A stretch of 64,000 bases of DNA from Macrobrachium rosenbergii (taxonomy: Eukaryota; Arthropoda; Malacostraca; Decapoda; Palaemonidae), in NCBI RefSeq assembly GCF_040412425.1, contig NC_089743.1, positions 83,141,471 through 83,205,470 on the forward strand, written 5' to 3'. Shown one piece after another: positions 51,472 through 64,000 of the stretch. Under the pieces are notes generated by a model, which made no database searches, was not told the origin of the DNA, and saw nothing but the letters and a program-made list of their open reading frames with translations. How positions within the stretch are numbered: the first letter of the stretch is position 1; each line of letters opens with the position of its first letter. The position numbers and the translations under genes were made by a program.

Positions 51472-52238
51472 TATCGAGGATTTTATCTTTGATGGTAAAA
51501 TTGTCTGTATATCAAGGATTTTATCTTTGATGGTAAAATTGTCTGTATCATGGATTTTATCTTTGATGGTAAACTTGATTTTATCTTTGATGGTAAAATA
51601 TCAAAGGATTTTTATGTTTGATGGTAAAATTTTTATCAAGGATTTTATCTTTGATGGTAAATTTGTCTGTATCAAGTCTTTTATCTTTGATGGTAAAATT
51701 GTCTGTATCAAGGATTTTATCTTTGATGGTAAAATTGTATATAATATCGAGGATTTTATCTTTGATGGTAAAATTGTCTATAATATCGAGGATTTTATCT
51801 TTGATGGTAAAATTGTAATATCGAGGATTTTATCTTTGATGGTAAAATTGTCTGTATCAAGGATTTTATCTTTTTATCTTTGATTTTATCAAAATTGGAT
51901 TTTATCTTTGATGGTAAAATCATCGAGGATTTTATCTTTGAGTTTATGTTGATTAAATTGTCTGTATCGAGGATTTTATCTTGATGGATATCGAGGATTT
52001 TATCTTTGATGGTAAAATTGTCGGTATCAAGGATTTTATCTTTGATGGTAAAATTGTCTGTATCAAGGATTTTATCTTTGATGGTAAAATTGTCTGTATC
52101 GAGGATTTTATCTTAGATGGTAAAATTGTCGGTATCAAGGATTCTATCTTTGACGGTAAAATTGTCTGTATCAAGGATTTTATCTTTGATGGTAAAATTG
52201 CCTATATCGAGGATTTTATCTTTGATGGTAAAATTGTC
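51472..52238. repeat. 36-bp minisatellite, about 20 units
   Basis: The unit core is GGATTTTATCTTTGATGGTA followed by AAATTGTCTGTATCAA (36 bp). Some units are 42 bp with TATAATATCGA, and a disrupted zone lies near 51860-51980. The 36-bp period keeps frames open on both strands, giving repetitive peptides (DFIFDGKIVCIK on plus, TILPSKIKSLIQ on minus). No start context, splice sites or non-repeat coding flank supports translation. Confidence 0.95.
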
Positions 52239-52914
52239 AATTACAATGTTTACTGGGCTCGACAGCAGGCCAAAAGCCATTCAAGTCTTTGAGATACCAA
52301 GTAAGATGAACCACGAAAACCATGACGAAACTAAAATGAATCTTTACATATTCTCGTTTATTTTCATATATTTTCGACATTCAGAAGTATGCTCTATAGC
52401 CGATAGAGCAGTCTTCTTGTATACGAAATAGGAAAAGACGTCGACTTTCCCCAACTGAGATCAAGAGTCTCTGCTGCAGCGTCCACCACAGTATTGGCAA
52501 AAAGTGGAAGAAATAATCAGCTTCATTGTAGTGGGAAATGCTGAATTATATATAAACTAATAAATTTATGCTTTTTTTAATTTTCTCTCTGGCGTTCAGT
52601 TATGAAGACAAATAGTCAAGTAACATAAAGCCCTCATTTATGAAGATAAATGTCTGTCAAGAGATACTGAAACCTTCGCTTCACCATCGGCAAGATCCAG
52701 AACAAAAACCAGATGGACCTGACAAAACCAGTAATCCCATTTTGGACTGGGAATTCATTAAAAAGGAATTTCCTCTTCCCCTTACAACAACGACATAAAT
52801 ACTTTCGTTAGTCAAGTCGGTATAACTTTCGATGCACAAGTGAGTTTTGTCTGCCTCCGTGAAAATCATCTGCTTTCTATCCCACTCAGCAACCAACGGA
52901 TACTCATTTGCAGC

Positions 52915-52917
<3 letters not shown>

Positions 52918-52984
<67 letters not shown>
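52918..52984 (+). repeat. (GA)n microsatellite
   Basis: About 67 bp of GA. Confidence 0.98.
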
Positions 52985-52987
<3 letters not shown>

Positions 52988-54188
52988 CTGCTCCCCTAAT
53001 GCTCATAGACACTGTTATTATGACAAATCTATCTGAGAGAAGACAGGGGAGACTGGGTTAGGTCAAGGGGGGGGAAACAGGAGAGTGAGCCTCCCTTCCA
53101 AAACGGGAAAAGTCTGGACGCTTGGTCTGGAAATGTGACATCGGTGGTCTCAATGACCAAGGCTAATGGAGAGGAAAGAAATTTAGAAAGAGAGAGTGGT
53201 GGAGAGAATCATTATACGCAAATATGGTACTCGGAAAACAAAAGAATACAATTGTTTCGTTATAAAATAAAAATGCTTTTCACAGATACATAGCCTCAAA
53301 AGAAAATCCTTACATAATCCCCATATTACACTAAAGGTAGTTACAATTTCCTTTGGTTGGCGAGTAAGCTGGTAATCATACGCAGTCAAAATTTGCTGAT
53401 ATTAAACTGTTAGTAAATCTATTCTCAACACAGCGAGAAAAAAAAAACATGATTTAAATGCGGCCTTCGTGTCAGCACAGAATGCTTCTCTACAATTCAT
53501 AGGATACCGTAAGTGATATCTATGGCGAAATCAATCTCCTCTGTCAATGTCAAGTTCCGTTCCACTTAACATGACCAATAATTCAATAACAACAGTATCT
53601 GAACAGGTGGCCAGTAGCATCACCAACACAGAGGAGGAGGAGAATTGAAGTCTGTCTGCCTGGGTGTGGCTGATGAATAAGCAACATTGCAAAAGTGAAT
53701 TAATAGTCTGCTAACTTAATTAAAGAGGAAGGGAAATTATGGGGGAGGAGGGGGGAGAAAGGTACCAGGACACATGTATAAATGAGAAAGCCACTATTAA
53801 ATTTAGAATAATTTTGTGATGGCTCAAAGAATTCCCTTGTCCCGTAAGTTCTAATGAAGAGCTATACACAGGTAGAATTGCAATCAACTAACTACTGACC
53901 CAGAAAACTTAATTTTCTGGCATTAAAAATCATAAGATTGTGTGGAATTAACACGAACGTACGTGAACAATAAATTCAGCTGTACATAAACAAATGCTTA
54001 ACATATAAAGATCAATAATGTTTCGGATTTCTTAGTCCGAGCACGAAAGGGTGAGAGAGAGTTTGCAAAGACATTATTAGATGGTAATGATGATAGTAAG
54101 ACCCTCCAATAATCTGATAATGGATTCAGATAACTGTGGGTAGTATTAATGAGCAAAGCAATAAACTCTCTGGACAACAAATGTTGAC

Positions 54189-54189
<1 letters not shown>

Positions 54190-54238
<49 letters not shown>
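54190..54238 (+). repeat. (GA)n microsatellite
   Basis: About 49 bp of GA. Confidence 0.98.
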
Positions 54239-54239
<1 letters not shown>

Positions 54240-54641
54240 GCGTGGGAGGTTACAGAAGGGGAGGAATAACAACGTGGATGAGATGGATGATAATGAGCGA
54301 TATTGTTGCCGAAGGGAAGACAGGATATTAGATGTAATTAGCGCTCAGTGAAATCAGCGGCGCCAATTCAAAATCCTGTATCGAAGATAATAAAGGCATT
54401 ATCACAGGCAAATCTATAAGACATTACATAACGATGGCATCATTATGGACTTCACCAAAATACAAACGACAAAGTCATTTACGTCAATGTCATTCTCTCT
54501 CTCTCTCTTACGCATCAATGATCAGCAATTAAGAGATACTCTACAGATGGACCCACACCCACTAGAGCGAAAAAGGGGAGTGGCAAAGGGAAGAGAGAAT
54601 GGGTAAGGAGCAGGGGGAATACAACGGCTAAAGAGCGCACA

Positions 54642-54645
<4 letters not shown>

Positions 54646-54705
<60 letters not shown>

Positions 54706-54716
54706 ATATCTGTCTA

Positions 54717-54753
<37 letters not shown>

Positions 54754-54806
54754 TTTTGTATGTGTATATATAATTATATATGTATGTATGTATATGTATA
54801 TATATA

Positions 54807-54843
<37 letters not shown>

Positions 54844-54923
54844 CATTGCAAGATACATACCATCACTCGTTGGGTAAATATCTCTGAATTTTGAATGTAC
54901 ATCTTAAACGTATCTAGGTGTGT

Positions 54924-54999
<76 letters not shown>
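54646..54999. repeat. Compound (TA)n / (TG)n / (GA)n cluster
   Basis: TA runs at 54646-54701 and 54719-54750, TG at 54809-54841 and GA at 54926-54999, with short unique spacers. Confidence 0.95.
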
Positions 55000-55001
<2 letters not shown>

Positions 55002-56552
55002 CCTTGAACAACACCACCTCTGACTGGTAACTGGTGATCCCCGACAGTCACCATTTCTCCTCTTTTCTTCCCGAAAGAACTCGTAATCTACAGAAACACC
55101 GCCACACCGGAAGCAGCCTGTGTTATGTGTCAAGTTTGTCGAAGGAAATGGGGAGTTTTCCAGTGCTCATCTATGACCCTGGGCTATCTGGAATACAGCC
55201 AAGAAATCCCTTTTCCCTCGGACCCGAACGCTTCTAATCTCTTTCATGGACCTATTTACTCCCTTTCTAAGAGTTCACTGGTGCTCCCTTTGACAACAAC
55301 AATATCAACAGAAGCGAATTTTTTTTATATATAAAAAGTTATATTGTTAGAATATTCATAAACAATTATGAAAGTCCTTACCTTGAATTTGTGATGTGCC
55401 AAATATGTGAATTTTAACGTGCACTGCAATTCTTACATCATTGCCCCAAGTGCATATGAAACAATAGAATGAAATAAAATTTTTTTTTCCTCGGATGCAA
55501 CCATTTTTTTTTTTTCGTAGAGAAACAATGTTTTGCTAAGATTACAGTAAAAGTTTGTTGCAGCGTCAGAAAAAGAGCCATTAGCCTTTTCCACAAGACC
55601 CATTTCTATAATTCCATTAGACTTTCATAACGTTCGTTGCTCAAACCTGATTTATATAGGGATATTGGTACTTGTTAAATAAAAATCAATACTGATTCAC
55701 TGGAGCAAATAAGTAAGGCCAATCAGTAATTTTTAAATAATGAATGCCGGTGAGCATCGCGTTCACGACACATCTGATCATTACTTTAGATGGAAGTCCA
55801 CCACTGAATGCCAGGTGACACTGGCAGACGTACACTTGGAAACGTTACTGGAACTTGTGACAGACCGTTACCTCAAGAGGCAATGATGAATAATGAGTCA
55901 CAATGAACCCAGAATAACACAGAATCGATTCTTAAGAATTCTTGTCGAAATAAATCAACATTTCATACGCTGGATGTGTTCTCAATGCAATCAACAACAA
56001 AATACAGTTACGGATACTTCGCCACAGAAGGTGCATTTTTAAAAATGTTATCTCAAGTTAAAAGACAGTTCCCAAAAGACTCATCCATAATAGTTGACAT
56101 AATACTTGGTGTATATTATCTGTCTATAGAATGAAATGAGACAAGACAAGTGATGAAACGTTATCTTCATTTTCCAGGATCCACAGAATGTAACAGATCA
56201 CAAGAAATGGACAAAACCAGATTCCTGTAACACCGTAGGTGGAATTAGCACCAAAGATTGTAGAGTGAGAATCCCTGTTACATACCAAAAACTACATAAG
56301 CTGCAAATGGACAACACAGATCCACGCAACGGCAGAAACATTCAGTAAAATTAATTCTGTTGCGCTTAACGTCTCCAGAAAGACGAGCGACCCAAACAGA
56401 TAACACAAATAACATCAGGGTTGCCATGGAAACATCTCTTCAAGGCGCCGTCGGCAGCCTTCCTTCAAGAGAAGGGATAAATAAGAGATGAGCAAAAGGA
56501 TGCTTCTCCAAAGGTATTATCCGAGTAAAATGGCGAAAATAATACATACATA

Positions 56553-56646
56553 GAGAAACTCGAGATGATCGAATCACAGGGATTTTCGGCACTAAAATAA
56601 AGGAAACTCGAGATGATCGAATCACAGGGATTTTCAGCACTAAAAT
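56553..56646. repeat. 47-bp tandem duplication
   Basis: Two copies share GAAACTCGAGATGATCGAAT, CACAGGGATTTTC and GCACTAAAAT. Confidence 0.9.
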
Positions 56647-57438
56647 ATATCTATAAAGTCAAACCTTATTTCAAGAACTCGGAATATTAATGGGGAACAC
56701 ACATTTTCGTACTGGAAATTATTACACTGAAGTTAATTTTAACGACCAATAAACAATCCGTTCTAAGATTTCTAGTTTTTGTTACATAAAAGTCCACTTC
56801 CTCTGTACAGCTCGAATAAATGCGCACTTATGAAAATGTACAATGCCCATAACAGTCAGAAAAACAAGTTATAATTCAGAGAGGAATGTTGTGATCCAAA
56901 TACGTTTTGAAATGAGAAAAGGAATTTTATGATTTGGTTCAAAAAGCGAAATGTCTTTGTAACAGCGAGACAATCTACAATGCTTAGAACACAAATGTGA
57001 ACTTGTGAAAACACCAATTATGGTGCTATGAAATGGTTTCCAGAACGAATATGATATACGTTCGAAGATTGCACAATAACCCACGATTCCTTAAGGGACA
57101 TGGTTTCCCACTCACAAGTTTCTCATAAAGAGGGATATATCTATCTGAATAATATAAACTGGAAGGAAGAACAACTCGAACAGTTCATGTTCAATGATTG
57201 AAGTAATTTCAGTAAATAATGACACGATGAAAAATAATGTCGCAAAAATAAACGGTAAAGTATTATTGCTCTACGTATTCTTCTCAAGAATAATGAAAAT
57301 GACTTCTGAGACTGCTACCAATTACAGAAGAAACAACCATGCTAGAAAAAGAGTGAGAAGTTCTTCCTATAATTTCCTACTTAAATCCTATACCTACACT
57401 ATATGTATGTATGTATTTACGTGTACATATGTATATAA

Positions 57439-57499
57439 GTATATATATATATATTATATATATATATAAATTATATATATATATATAATATATATATAT

Positions 57500-57582
<83 letters not shown>
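57439..57582. repeat. (TA)n microsatellite with AATT-type interruptions
   Basis: TA runs broken by TTATA/AAATTA steps, then 80 bp of pure TA. Confidence 0.97.
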
Positions 57583-57584
<2 letters not shown>

Positions 57585-58732
57585 CTCACATATAGAATTT
57601 CTTAACATTATAACTGACTTTTAATTAATCACCTGAAATTTTAGGTAGCGTCCTACCCCAAAACTCACATGCTAGGAAAAAAAAATATCTACGCGTCACT
57701 GTCTTGATCAGTTTGATTCCCGAGTCACATAATAATCTATATTTGCTCAATAAGTATCAACAGAGATTTTGCACATTGTAGCACAAGGCAGGACAACTAT
57801 AATAGTCGTGTATTTTGCAAAACAACATCTCTGTTGAAAAACTTCCTGCAATGATCGAAATGCCTTTTTCTTATTTTTCAAATCGAAGCTTGTTATATTA
57901 CCATTTATCATGGGTGGATTTCCAATCTTCATGATTCATCTTCTTTGTCAGCTAAGCAAGAATGAACATGAAGCACACCACCACCACCACATCCATGACG
58001 ACGGGAAAAACCCCTTATTCAGCAAGATATTACATGCTACGTGAGGACCGAGAAAATCTTCGAACTCTTGCAGAAGCAACCGAAAAGAATTTTGGGAATA
58101 TATATTTCGTCACTGCGCTAACTTTACAAAAATTCTGCCGGTCACCAGTTTGTCCTTTCATGTAGGTAAACTGTCATTATCAGCAACCGGTTCTATTGTC
58201 GACGAACAATCCTACACGTAGGTCCTGTAATAAAAATATTAGGACCTATTGTCCTATCGGCTTTTACAAGTGCTTTGTAACAGTTCAAGAAAAATATGGG
58301 GAAATTCCACTAACTACAGATACACATTCCATTAGATAATAACAAAGAAACATCTGCTTTCAGCCCAGACAAAAACTCAGGTTTTTTTTTTAAATGCAAC
58401 TAACACGCACTGGACGAAGAGTGATACTTTTTCAGTTAACAACCATGACCTCTAGCTCGGAAGAAGAGGCAAAAGACATGCAATGGCAAGCAACAAAACG
58501 AAGAGGAAGTCAAGCGACAAAGCGAATAACGTTAAATCATAACTAAACCATCAGCTCAAACATATTCCACTAATTACTGTGACTTTTATTGTGCCCAAAT
58601 ACACAAAACGACATGAGAAAAATGGAAAAATAAAATCAATCTCTGTGGGCTTCACAGAAGCGTCAGTGGATCTAGTTTTTCAATTATACTGACACGTTCC
58701 CACCCAAAAATAAAAATGAATGGGGTGGTGGC

Positions 58733-58734
<2 letters not shown>

Positions 58735-58809
<75 letters not shown>
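58735..58809 (+). repeat. (GA)n microsatellite
   Basis: About 75 bp of GA. Confidence 0.98.
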
Positions 58810-58811
<2 letters not shown>

Positions 58812-60628
58812 CTGCATTCCACCTGAATGCAAGACACGACTTAAGTGACCATGGAAGAGGCAGAAGTATAAAACTGGTATCTCAAAGCTATTTTGAAAAG
58901 ACGAAGAGTTACAACAGCTTTAAAACAAGGAATATAAGTCGACGACTACAACGACAATACAGTATTCAAGTTTTCTTTAATTATGTAAGTATGCACACAT
59001 CCTTTTTATAACAGCACCGAAATATTCAAAATAAAGTTTTCATCATACTTCACAAGAATATGCTATTACCATCACCATTACCTCAAATATCTGCAGTTTT
59101 CATATACACTTTCTAAATAGCCAATATTTTTAAAACCAATCATACTAACCACAATAAACAGATGAAAAGCGATTAAGAGCGAAAATTCGAAACAAGCCAT
59201 GTACCTCTACAGTGAATATATAATGGGTGTAGTATAAGGCTGAATAACACAGCATGAATGTTTTTACAAATACAAATATGGCAATATACATATGGCATAA
59301 AACTGTTTTCTTTAAAGTACCGTTATAGTGACCAGAAGATTCGTCAACTAACTAAAAGGCGTAGGCAATACTGTCCCTCTCACAGAGCATTAAATTACAA
59401 CACCCGATGTAGTGTAATAAGTGTCTTGCCTGCTTCTCAGTGGTTGTTACCATGTTAACGTGCAGACGAGCAAGCCGTTTAATTACATAAAACAGAACGC
59501 TGGCGCCAACAGACCCATAGGAGATGATGCACATACGTACACACACACACACACACACATTCGATTGGCAAACAATTATGACCGACAATCTCAGATCTAT
59601 ACAGGTACATGCAAATCAGTTTCGTTACTGTAAAAATTGTTGCGTAAATGAAAACTGCGATGTTTGTAAATAAACTTTGAATTAAATAAAAAAAAATTAA
59701 TGCGCTAAGTACATTAAGGTCACACCACACTAAATATAATTCAAGGTTTTTTTGCCTGCATTAAATAGCTGCACACCTCCACACACATACAATACTACAA
59801 ATTACAAAAATAGGAATAAGTTCACATTTAATGGTATATCTTTTGGGATCGGGCTCTCCTAAGGATGGTCTACATCTCTTAAATTTTCTTCCATAACTTA
59901 CTTCAAGCTTATCGGTCAAAAACTGGAAGCCCTCACTGTATACTTTTTAAAAAGAACTTGTCAAAATCCGACCTAGATCTTACTTCTTTTACTGTGTATC
60001 AAATCGTCTATAAATCTTAATTTCATTAATGAGAGAGAGAGAGAGGCCTTTATCTAAAGGCCACCCTTGTCACCATTTATTAAAGGTGCAAGCAAAGCAA
60101 GCTGAAGTTGCAGGTAACCGGCGCCTCATACAAACCCATCTTTTTAGGGCAACTGACGACTTAATGGCGCATGCACACGCTCATGACCAACTACCATTAA
60201 ATACAGCCAACGACGAAAGGTCTCATTCCTTAAAACACACACACACACTCGGTGACAAATGGTAACTGCGTAGAGTGAACTTACACGTCGGAGAGACGTT
60301 TGTTAATCACTTTTAAAATCGCTTAAAAATTATTTTGGTGCCTGTGGTATAACAAGGAATGTGAACAGTGTCTAGGGAAACAGTACTGAGGTGTTGTATA
60401 TGATTTACACAATTTTTCAAATTTTACGCACAACAGTCAATGTCTGTGTTACAACTAACTGGGATGTTTTATCCTTGTCATTTCTGTTGTTCAACTGACA
60501 TACACGGCTGGAAAAAATCAAAGCATAGCCTGCCATGAAATAAATTAAAAAGCAAAATTCTGTGCATCTAATCTTCATAATAATTTTCTTTCTATCTATC
60601 TTCGTAATAATATATCTCTATCTATCCA

Positions 60629-60631
<3 letters not shown>

Positions 60632-60695
<64 letters not shown>
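60632..60695. repeat. (TA)n tract, left of Penelope-like fragment
   Basis: Pure TA, ending where the retroelement piece begins. Confidence 0.98.
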
Positions 60696-60699
<4 letters not shown>

Positions 60700-61131
60700 G
60701 ATTTTAAAATTATTGGATCTGCCCGTAAGGACGACGAGTTGATGGTGTTGGAGTCGCTTTCACAAAAACTAATGTACCAACACCTAAACACCCAATCGTC
60801 ATCCAGACAACTGTTTATAGCATAACTGCCTGTTTGTTTACTCTCCACGTTCGTTATAGAGTTTCTTTTCCGTTTTGTTTATTTCCTCCCTGTCTTTCTA
60901 GTCACTTTTTATCTTGCCTTGGTAGGTGTTCCTTTCAAGTTCTTGTTTTAATTTTTGTAGTCGTAAATTTAAAAAAAAAAAATTTTTAAAGAAAGCTTTT
61001 CCCATTAATGGGAAGTGACATTTTAAGTATTTATTGTCTGTAATTTCCAGCCTTGGATGCATCATGTGATGTGAAACGTTGGCCGAATAAACTTGTTCTT
61101 ATAAGAGACATGCGTACCTTACCTCTTCAAC

Positions 61132-61134
<3 letters not shown>
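60696..61134 (+). mobile_element. 3' end of a Penelope-like retroelement (5'-truncated)
   Basis: Starting right after a (TA)n run, the plus strand is open for 42 codons: NDFKIIGSARKDDELMVLES, then LSQKLMYQHLNTQSSSRQLF, then IA and a stop at 60823-60825. This matches the end of the GIY-YIG endonuclease of Penelope-like elements as I know it (hydrophobic-Glu-Ser/Met-Leu helix, LNTQSSS, LFIA-type end). A ~310-bp 3' UTR follows, with GTGATGTGAAACGTTGGC and AATAAA, and then a second (TA)n run begins. Reverse transcriptase and most of the endonuclease are missing, so it is dead. Confidence 0.6.

Positions 61135-61196
<62 letters not shown>
61135..61196. repeat. (TA)n tract, right of Penelope-like fragment
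   Basis: Pure TA, starting where the retroelement piece ends. Confidence 0.98.
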
Positions 61197-61380
61197 TATT
61201 TCTGCACTTGGAGAATTGCCATTGATTCAATGACACACAACATTCTGCATGAAACAAAGGATGATAATTTCAGCTACATAATCAAAGATTAAAATAATTG
61301 GCACAACCAAGTGTTCCCCGAACATTAAATAGGTAATCTTGTAAAACTTGTGGAATATAACTGGAACTGGAATACAAAAT

Positions 61381-61625
61381 TTAAGCGAGAGGCCAAGAGC
61401 TCGGACCTATGAGGTCATTCAGCACTGAAAATAATGTTGAAATAATTGTGTGGATAGTAAGATGGAAGCAAGCTAATATGAACGGAGGTACAGTAAAAGG
61501 AAAGAAAGGAGTTGCAGCTAGGGGCCGAGCGGATGCTGCAGAGAACATCAAGTAATGCCTACAGTGCACCACGTGAGGTACATTGACGGCACTACACCTC
61601 TACGGGGTGTAACACTAGTGTTACA
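61381..61625. mobile_element. SINE-like decapod repeat copy (internally deleted)
   Basis: Blocks such as GACCTATGAGGTCATTCAGC, GGAGGTACAGTAAAAGGAAA, GTTGCAGCTAGGGGCCGA, GTAATGCCTACAGTGCACCA and TGACGGCACTACACCTCTAC match a repeat I remember from palaemonid shrimp sequences. A segment between the first and second blocks appears to be missing compared with that memory. It has no coding content. Identity rests on recollection only. Confidence 0.5.
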
Positions 61626-62036
61626 GGTGATCTTCCCTGTAACTGACAGCAATATCAGTTATATATTTTCCATAATTCTACATCAGTTACAACCAAATTC
61701 ACAATGAAGGGTCAAACATGAACGCAGATTTCATTTCTAGGATTGCTGGTCGTGCTAGTAGCAACTCCTTGAAAGATGTCAATTTCTACCAAAGATCCCT
61801 TGGACTAATCTTTACCGTGCTCTTGGCATAAACAAATTCACAATACAAGAGAACATGACATGCCATAACACCAGTACGTTTTACTGAGACCTATACATAC
61901 TTCGGAACAATGTCGTTCACATTTTACAACCTAACCGAGTAGGAATACACCACAAATGATTGTAATCGAATTAATATAATTACAGAAATTTACGGTAATA
62001 ATTAAGTTACCAACATCTGTTTCCTTTTACTCAGAG

Positions 62037-62040
<4 letters not shown>

Positions 62041-62074
<34 letters not shown>
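62041..62074. repeat. (TC)n microsatellite
   Basis: TC-oriented tract, the minority orientation in this window. Confidence 0.97.
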
Positions 62075-62078
<4 letters not shown>

Positions 62079-62639
62079 GAATTATATTGCCCGAAGACAA
62101 TATCTTTTTCAAAGTTATTAAACACATTTATTTATGAGCAAGGAAATAGATAAAAATTAAACTCACTCAACTCCAGGAATTGATAAAAGATTTGAAAATA
62201 TACATCACCTCTGATTACTTTACAAATGTCAAAGGCATCACTGCATCATTTACCTGAAAAGAGAGAGAGAAAAAAATATTTTTAGTTTATATGGTGGAAA
62301 TATTACTGACTGGTGCGCAATTGTTAAAAAGGTCGATAAATGATCTTGCTTCTACGAGATAGATTTTACTGTAGCGGCGGTGACGCCGTTATTACTAGAT
62401 AAAATAGTTTACCGATGGGTTGAACTATCATCCAAAATTTTTTCAAAATCAAATAAAAAGAAAGTAACTACTTTAAATACATAAAATACATCTTTCAATT
62501 CAGTACGTAAGAGTACCGTTCATAAAGAGGTTTAAAACATTACTATCACTACATTTTAGAATATTTAACAATCCGTTCTAGTGTTGAAAATAGTACATGA
62601 CAAATAAGAAAATATTAAATTATATTCTGCAGCCTATAT

Positions 62640-63470
62640 CCTTATAAACCTTACTCGTCACATTTACTTCCCTCTAGTTCAATTTCTATCCATTGTGTTC
62701 TATAAGTCTCCCAAGTATTTCATCGTTAATTCCATTTTCTTCTTTATTACCTTATTCGTGGTCTTGTATGCCGCTACACAATAATCTCATGCAATAGCAC
62801 TTTTAATAATCCCTTCTCTGTCCTTCACTAAATGGTCATTTCACTATCCCACTACTTCCTATACTTGTTTCTTCATTCTAAGAACCCATATATTTCAAAA
62901 TTTCCTACTGACTCAATGTCGCCTTTCTTGATTTTACTCAGCATAAACTTCCACACCCAAGGGATCCAGGCTTCATCATCAAACCTCTCCCTATAAGCCA
63001 CAATGTTCCCTTATTTCTTATCAAACTCTGTCTTAATTACATTGTTTGCAACATTTCAACCTATCCTCTTCACTTGGAATTTTTTTCTTTTATCTTAATT
63101 TCAAATAGATAATAATCACATATACCTTCAGCTACTCCTCATTACACCCTTCTCTTTCCTTCTTATAAAAAGAAAAGGGACTTGGAATTAATCAAGATCA
63201 TGAACCTGTCAGAGACTATTTTCACGAGGTTCTCTCCATGCAAACTCGCCCCTGCCTACAAACTGCATAACCTTTTCTTTTGATCTACCTTTGCACTTAA
63301 ATAAAACAGGAAGGAACATTTTCAAACTTTCCCCAAATACTTTCTCCTTTACTAGCGCTTTTCCAACTTGTAGAAAATAAATATATCTGTTCACTAGCTC
63401 TTCTCCAAACACACTCAATTTTTCCCAGGCTCTACACAAATGTTCAGTTGAAACAAATCCCTTGGTCCCT
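62640..63470 (-). other. Decayed coding-like stretch, unidentified
   Basis: The minus strand has a 76-codon open stretch at 63439-63209 (including LQVGKALVKEKVFGESLKMF and CKGRSKEKVMQFVGRG), then broken pieces downstream such as DDEAWIPWVWKFM. The composition is protein-like and unlike the surrounding DNA. It is probably part of a dead transposable element; I cannot name the family. Confidence 0.3.
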
Positions 63471-63676
63471 TATGTCGAACTTGGTTACGATATCAATAAT
63501 GTAAGGTTCATGTACATACACAATGAGATTAATGATTTTAGCTCTGCCATACCAATAAAACCTACGCATTCGCTGCACTGAAAAGCTTTACCGGTACTCG
63601 ACTTTCAATACTGGATTATAATGGTTCATAAATGACACTTACTAGATTTTCTTCATGTTCTCGAGATTAATTAAAA

Positions 63677-63680
<4 letters not shown>

Positions 63681-63722
<42 letters not shown>
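63681..63722 (+). repeat. (GA)n microsatellite
   Basis: About 42 bp of GA near the window end. Confidence 0.98.
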
Positions 63723-63723
<1 letters not shown>

Positions 63724-64000
63724 AATACCCTGGGGATAATGACCTTACCGAAGGTTAGTATCGATTTGCGGACACTGCAGCAGCAGCGCCGTTTACCACC
63801 TACAAGCGGGAAAAAGGATTTGCATGTCAACCCCGCGATCTCGTCAACATTCCGCTCGAGTTCAAAAAGGGGTATAGGAGCCCCCAGGAATATTTAAACC
63901 GGCATAAACGTACAAATGCGTGACTATGAGAGTGAGAGTGCCACGAGAAGCCTATCCACTTTTCCCAGTTTCTTTTCCCTGATAAATTCCTCGGTCTAAG

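Larger units (their letters stand above)
47017..64000. other. Upstream intron or 5' flank, repeat-rich
   Basis: No convincing coding exon was found in these 17 kb on either strand. Exon A starts with an acceptor, so at least the part next to it is intron. The DNA holds many GA and TA microsatellites, a 36-bp minisatellite, a foldback element, a Penelope-like fragment and a SINE-like repeat. Small exons could have been missed. Confidence 0.55.

Noticed and set aside
51410..51883. 157-codon repetitive frame (DFIFDGKIVCIK)
   Set aside because: A by-product of a 36-bp period; similar frames exist on the opposite strand, so no evidence of selection.
57962..58165. 67-codon plus-strand frame
   Set aside because: No recognisable family, no splice support and ordinary intergenic composition.

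Overview
The window looks like nuclear DNA from an arthropod, most likely a decapod crustacean. It is AT-rich and intron-dominated, and unusually dense in long (GA)n, (TA)n and (CA/TG)n microsatellites. A tail-end repeat at 61.4-61.6 kb resembles a SINE-like repeat I remember from palaemonid shrimp sequences; that is recollection, not a search. No rRNA, functional tRNA, operon or CRISPR array is visible.

One real gene can be supported. It runs on the minus strand and occupies about 11.15-47.02 kb. I could chain ten coding exons by splice sites and reading phase: 47016-46759, 44029-42572, 42434-42262, 39616-39388, 39150-38985, 37503-37214, 36429-36109, 34715-34610, 15949-11951 and 11278-11153. 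There is also one optional candidate at 45658-45578. Both ends of the protein are missing: the N-terminal exons lie upstream (higher coordinates) and the C-terminal exons downstream (lower coordinates or beyond the window). The visible part encodes about 2,375 residues of mostly Ser/acidic disordered protein with one predicted-helical patch (36.4-34.6 kb). My tentative identification is a klarsicht-like protein, from the insect KASH family that links nucleus or lipid droplets to microtubule motors. No KASH segment is in the window, so the identity is not proven.

The most interesting part of the gene is a 3,999-nt exon (15949-11951). It is exactly 1,333 codons and phase-symmetric, so it can be skipped or included without a frameshift. 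It also has its own well-placed ATG behind an in-frame stop. If its donor is not used, the frame continues 23 codons into the intron to a stop, and an AATAAA lies about 160 nt further on. The extra tail, LNISPFSVGIDTALYKLL, resembles LDFAPFSVSETALHHLL encoded by an upstream exon of the same gene. This suggests an alternative C-terminus carrying a duplicated motif.

Everything else is intron or intergenic DNA. It holds a 40-bp minisatellite with a higher-order repeat (21.38-22.35 kb), a 36-bp minisatellite (51.47-52.24 kb), a 63-bp array (29.94-30.27 kb), a decayed ~52-bp array (37.76-38.26 kb), two long foldback elements beside (TA)n tracts (25.75-26.02 and 48.20-48.34 kb), the 3' end of a Penelope-like retroelement lying between two (TA)n tracts (60.70-61.13 kb), a dead LINE reverse-transcriptase fragment (22.92-23.56 kb) and SINE-like pieces. 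Long GA tracts are mostly oriented so that the gene's sense strand reads (CU)n.
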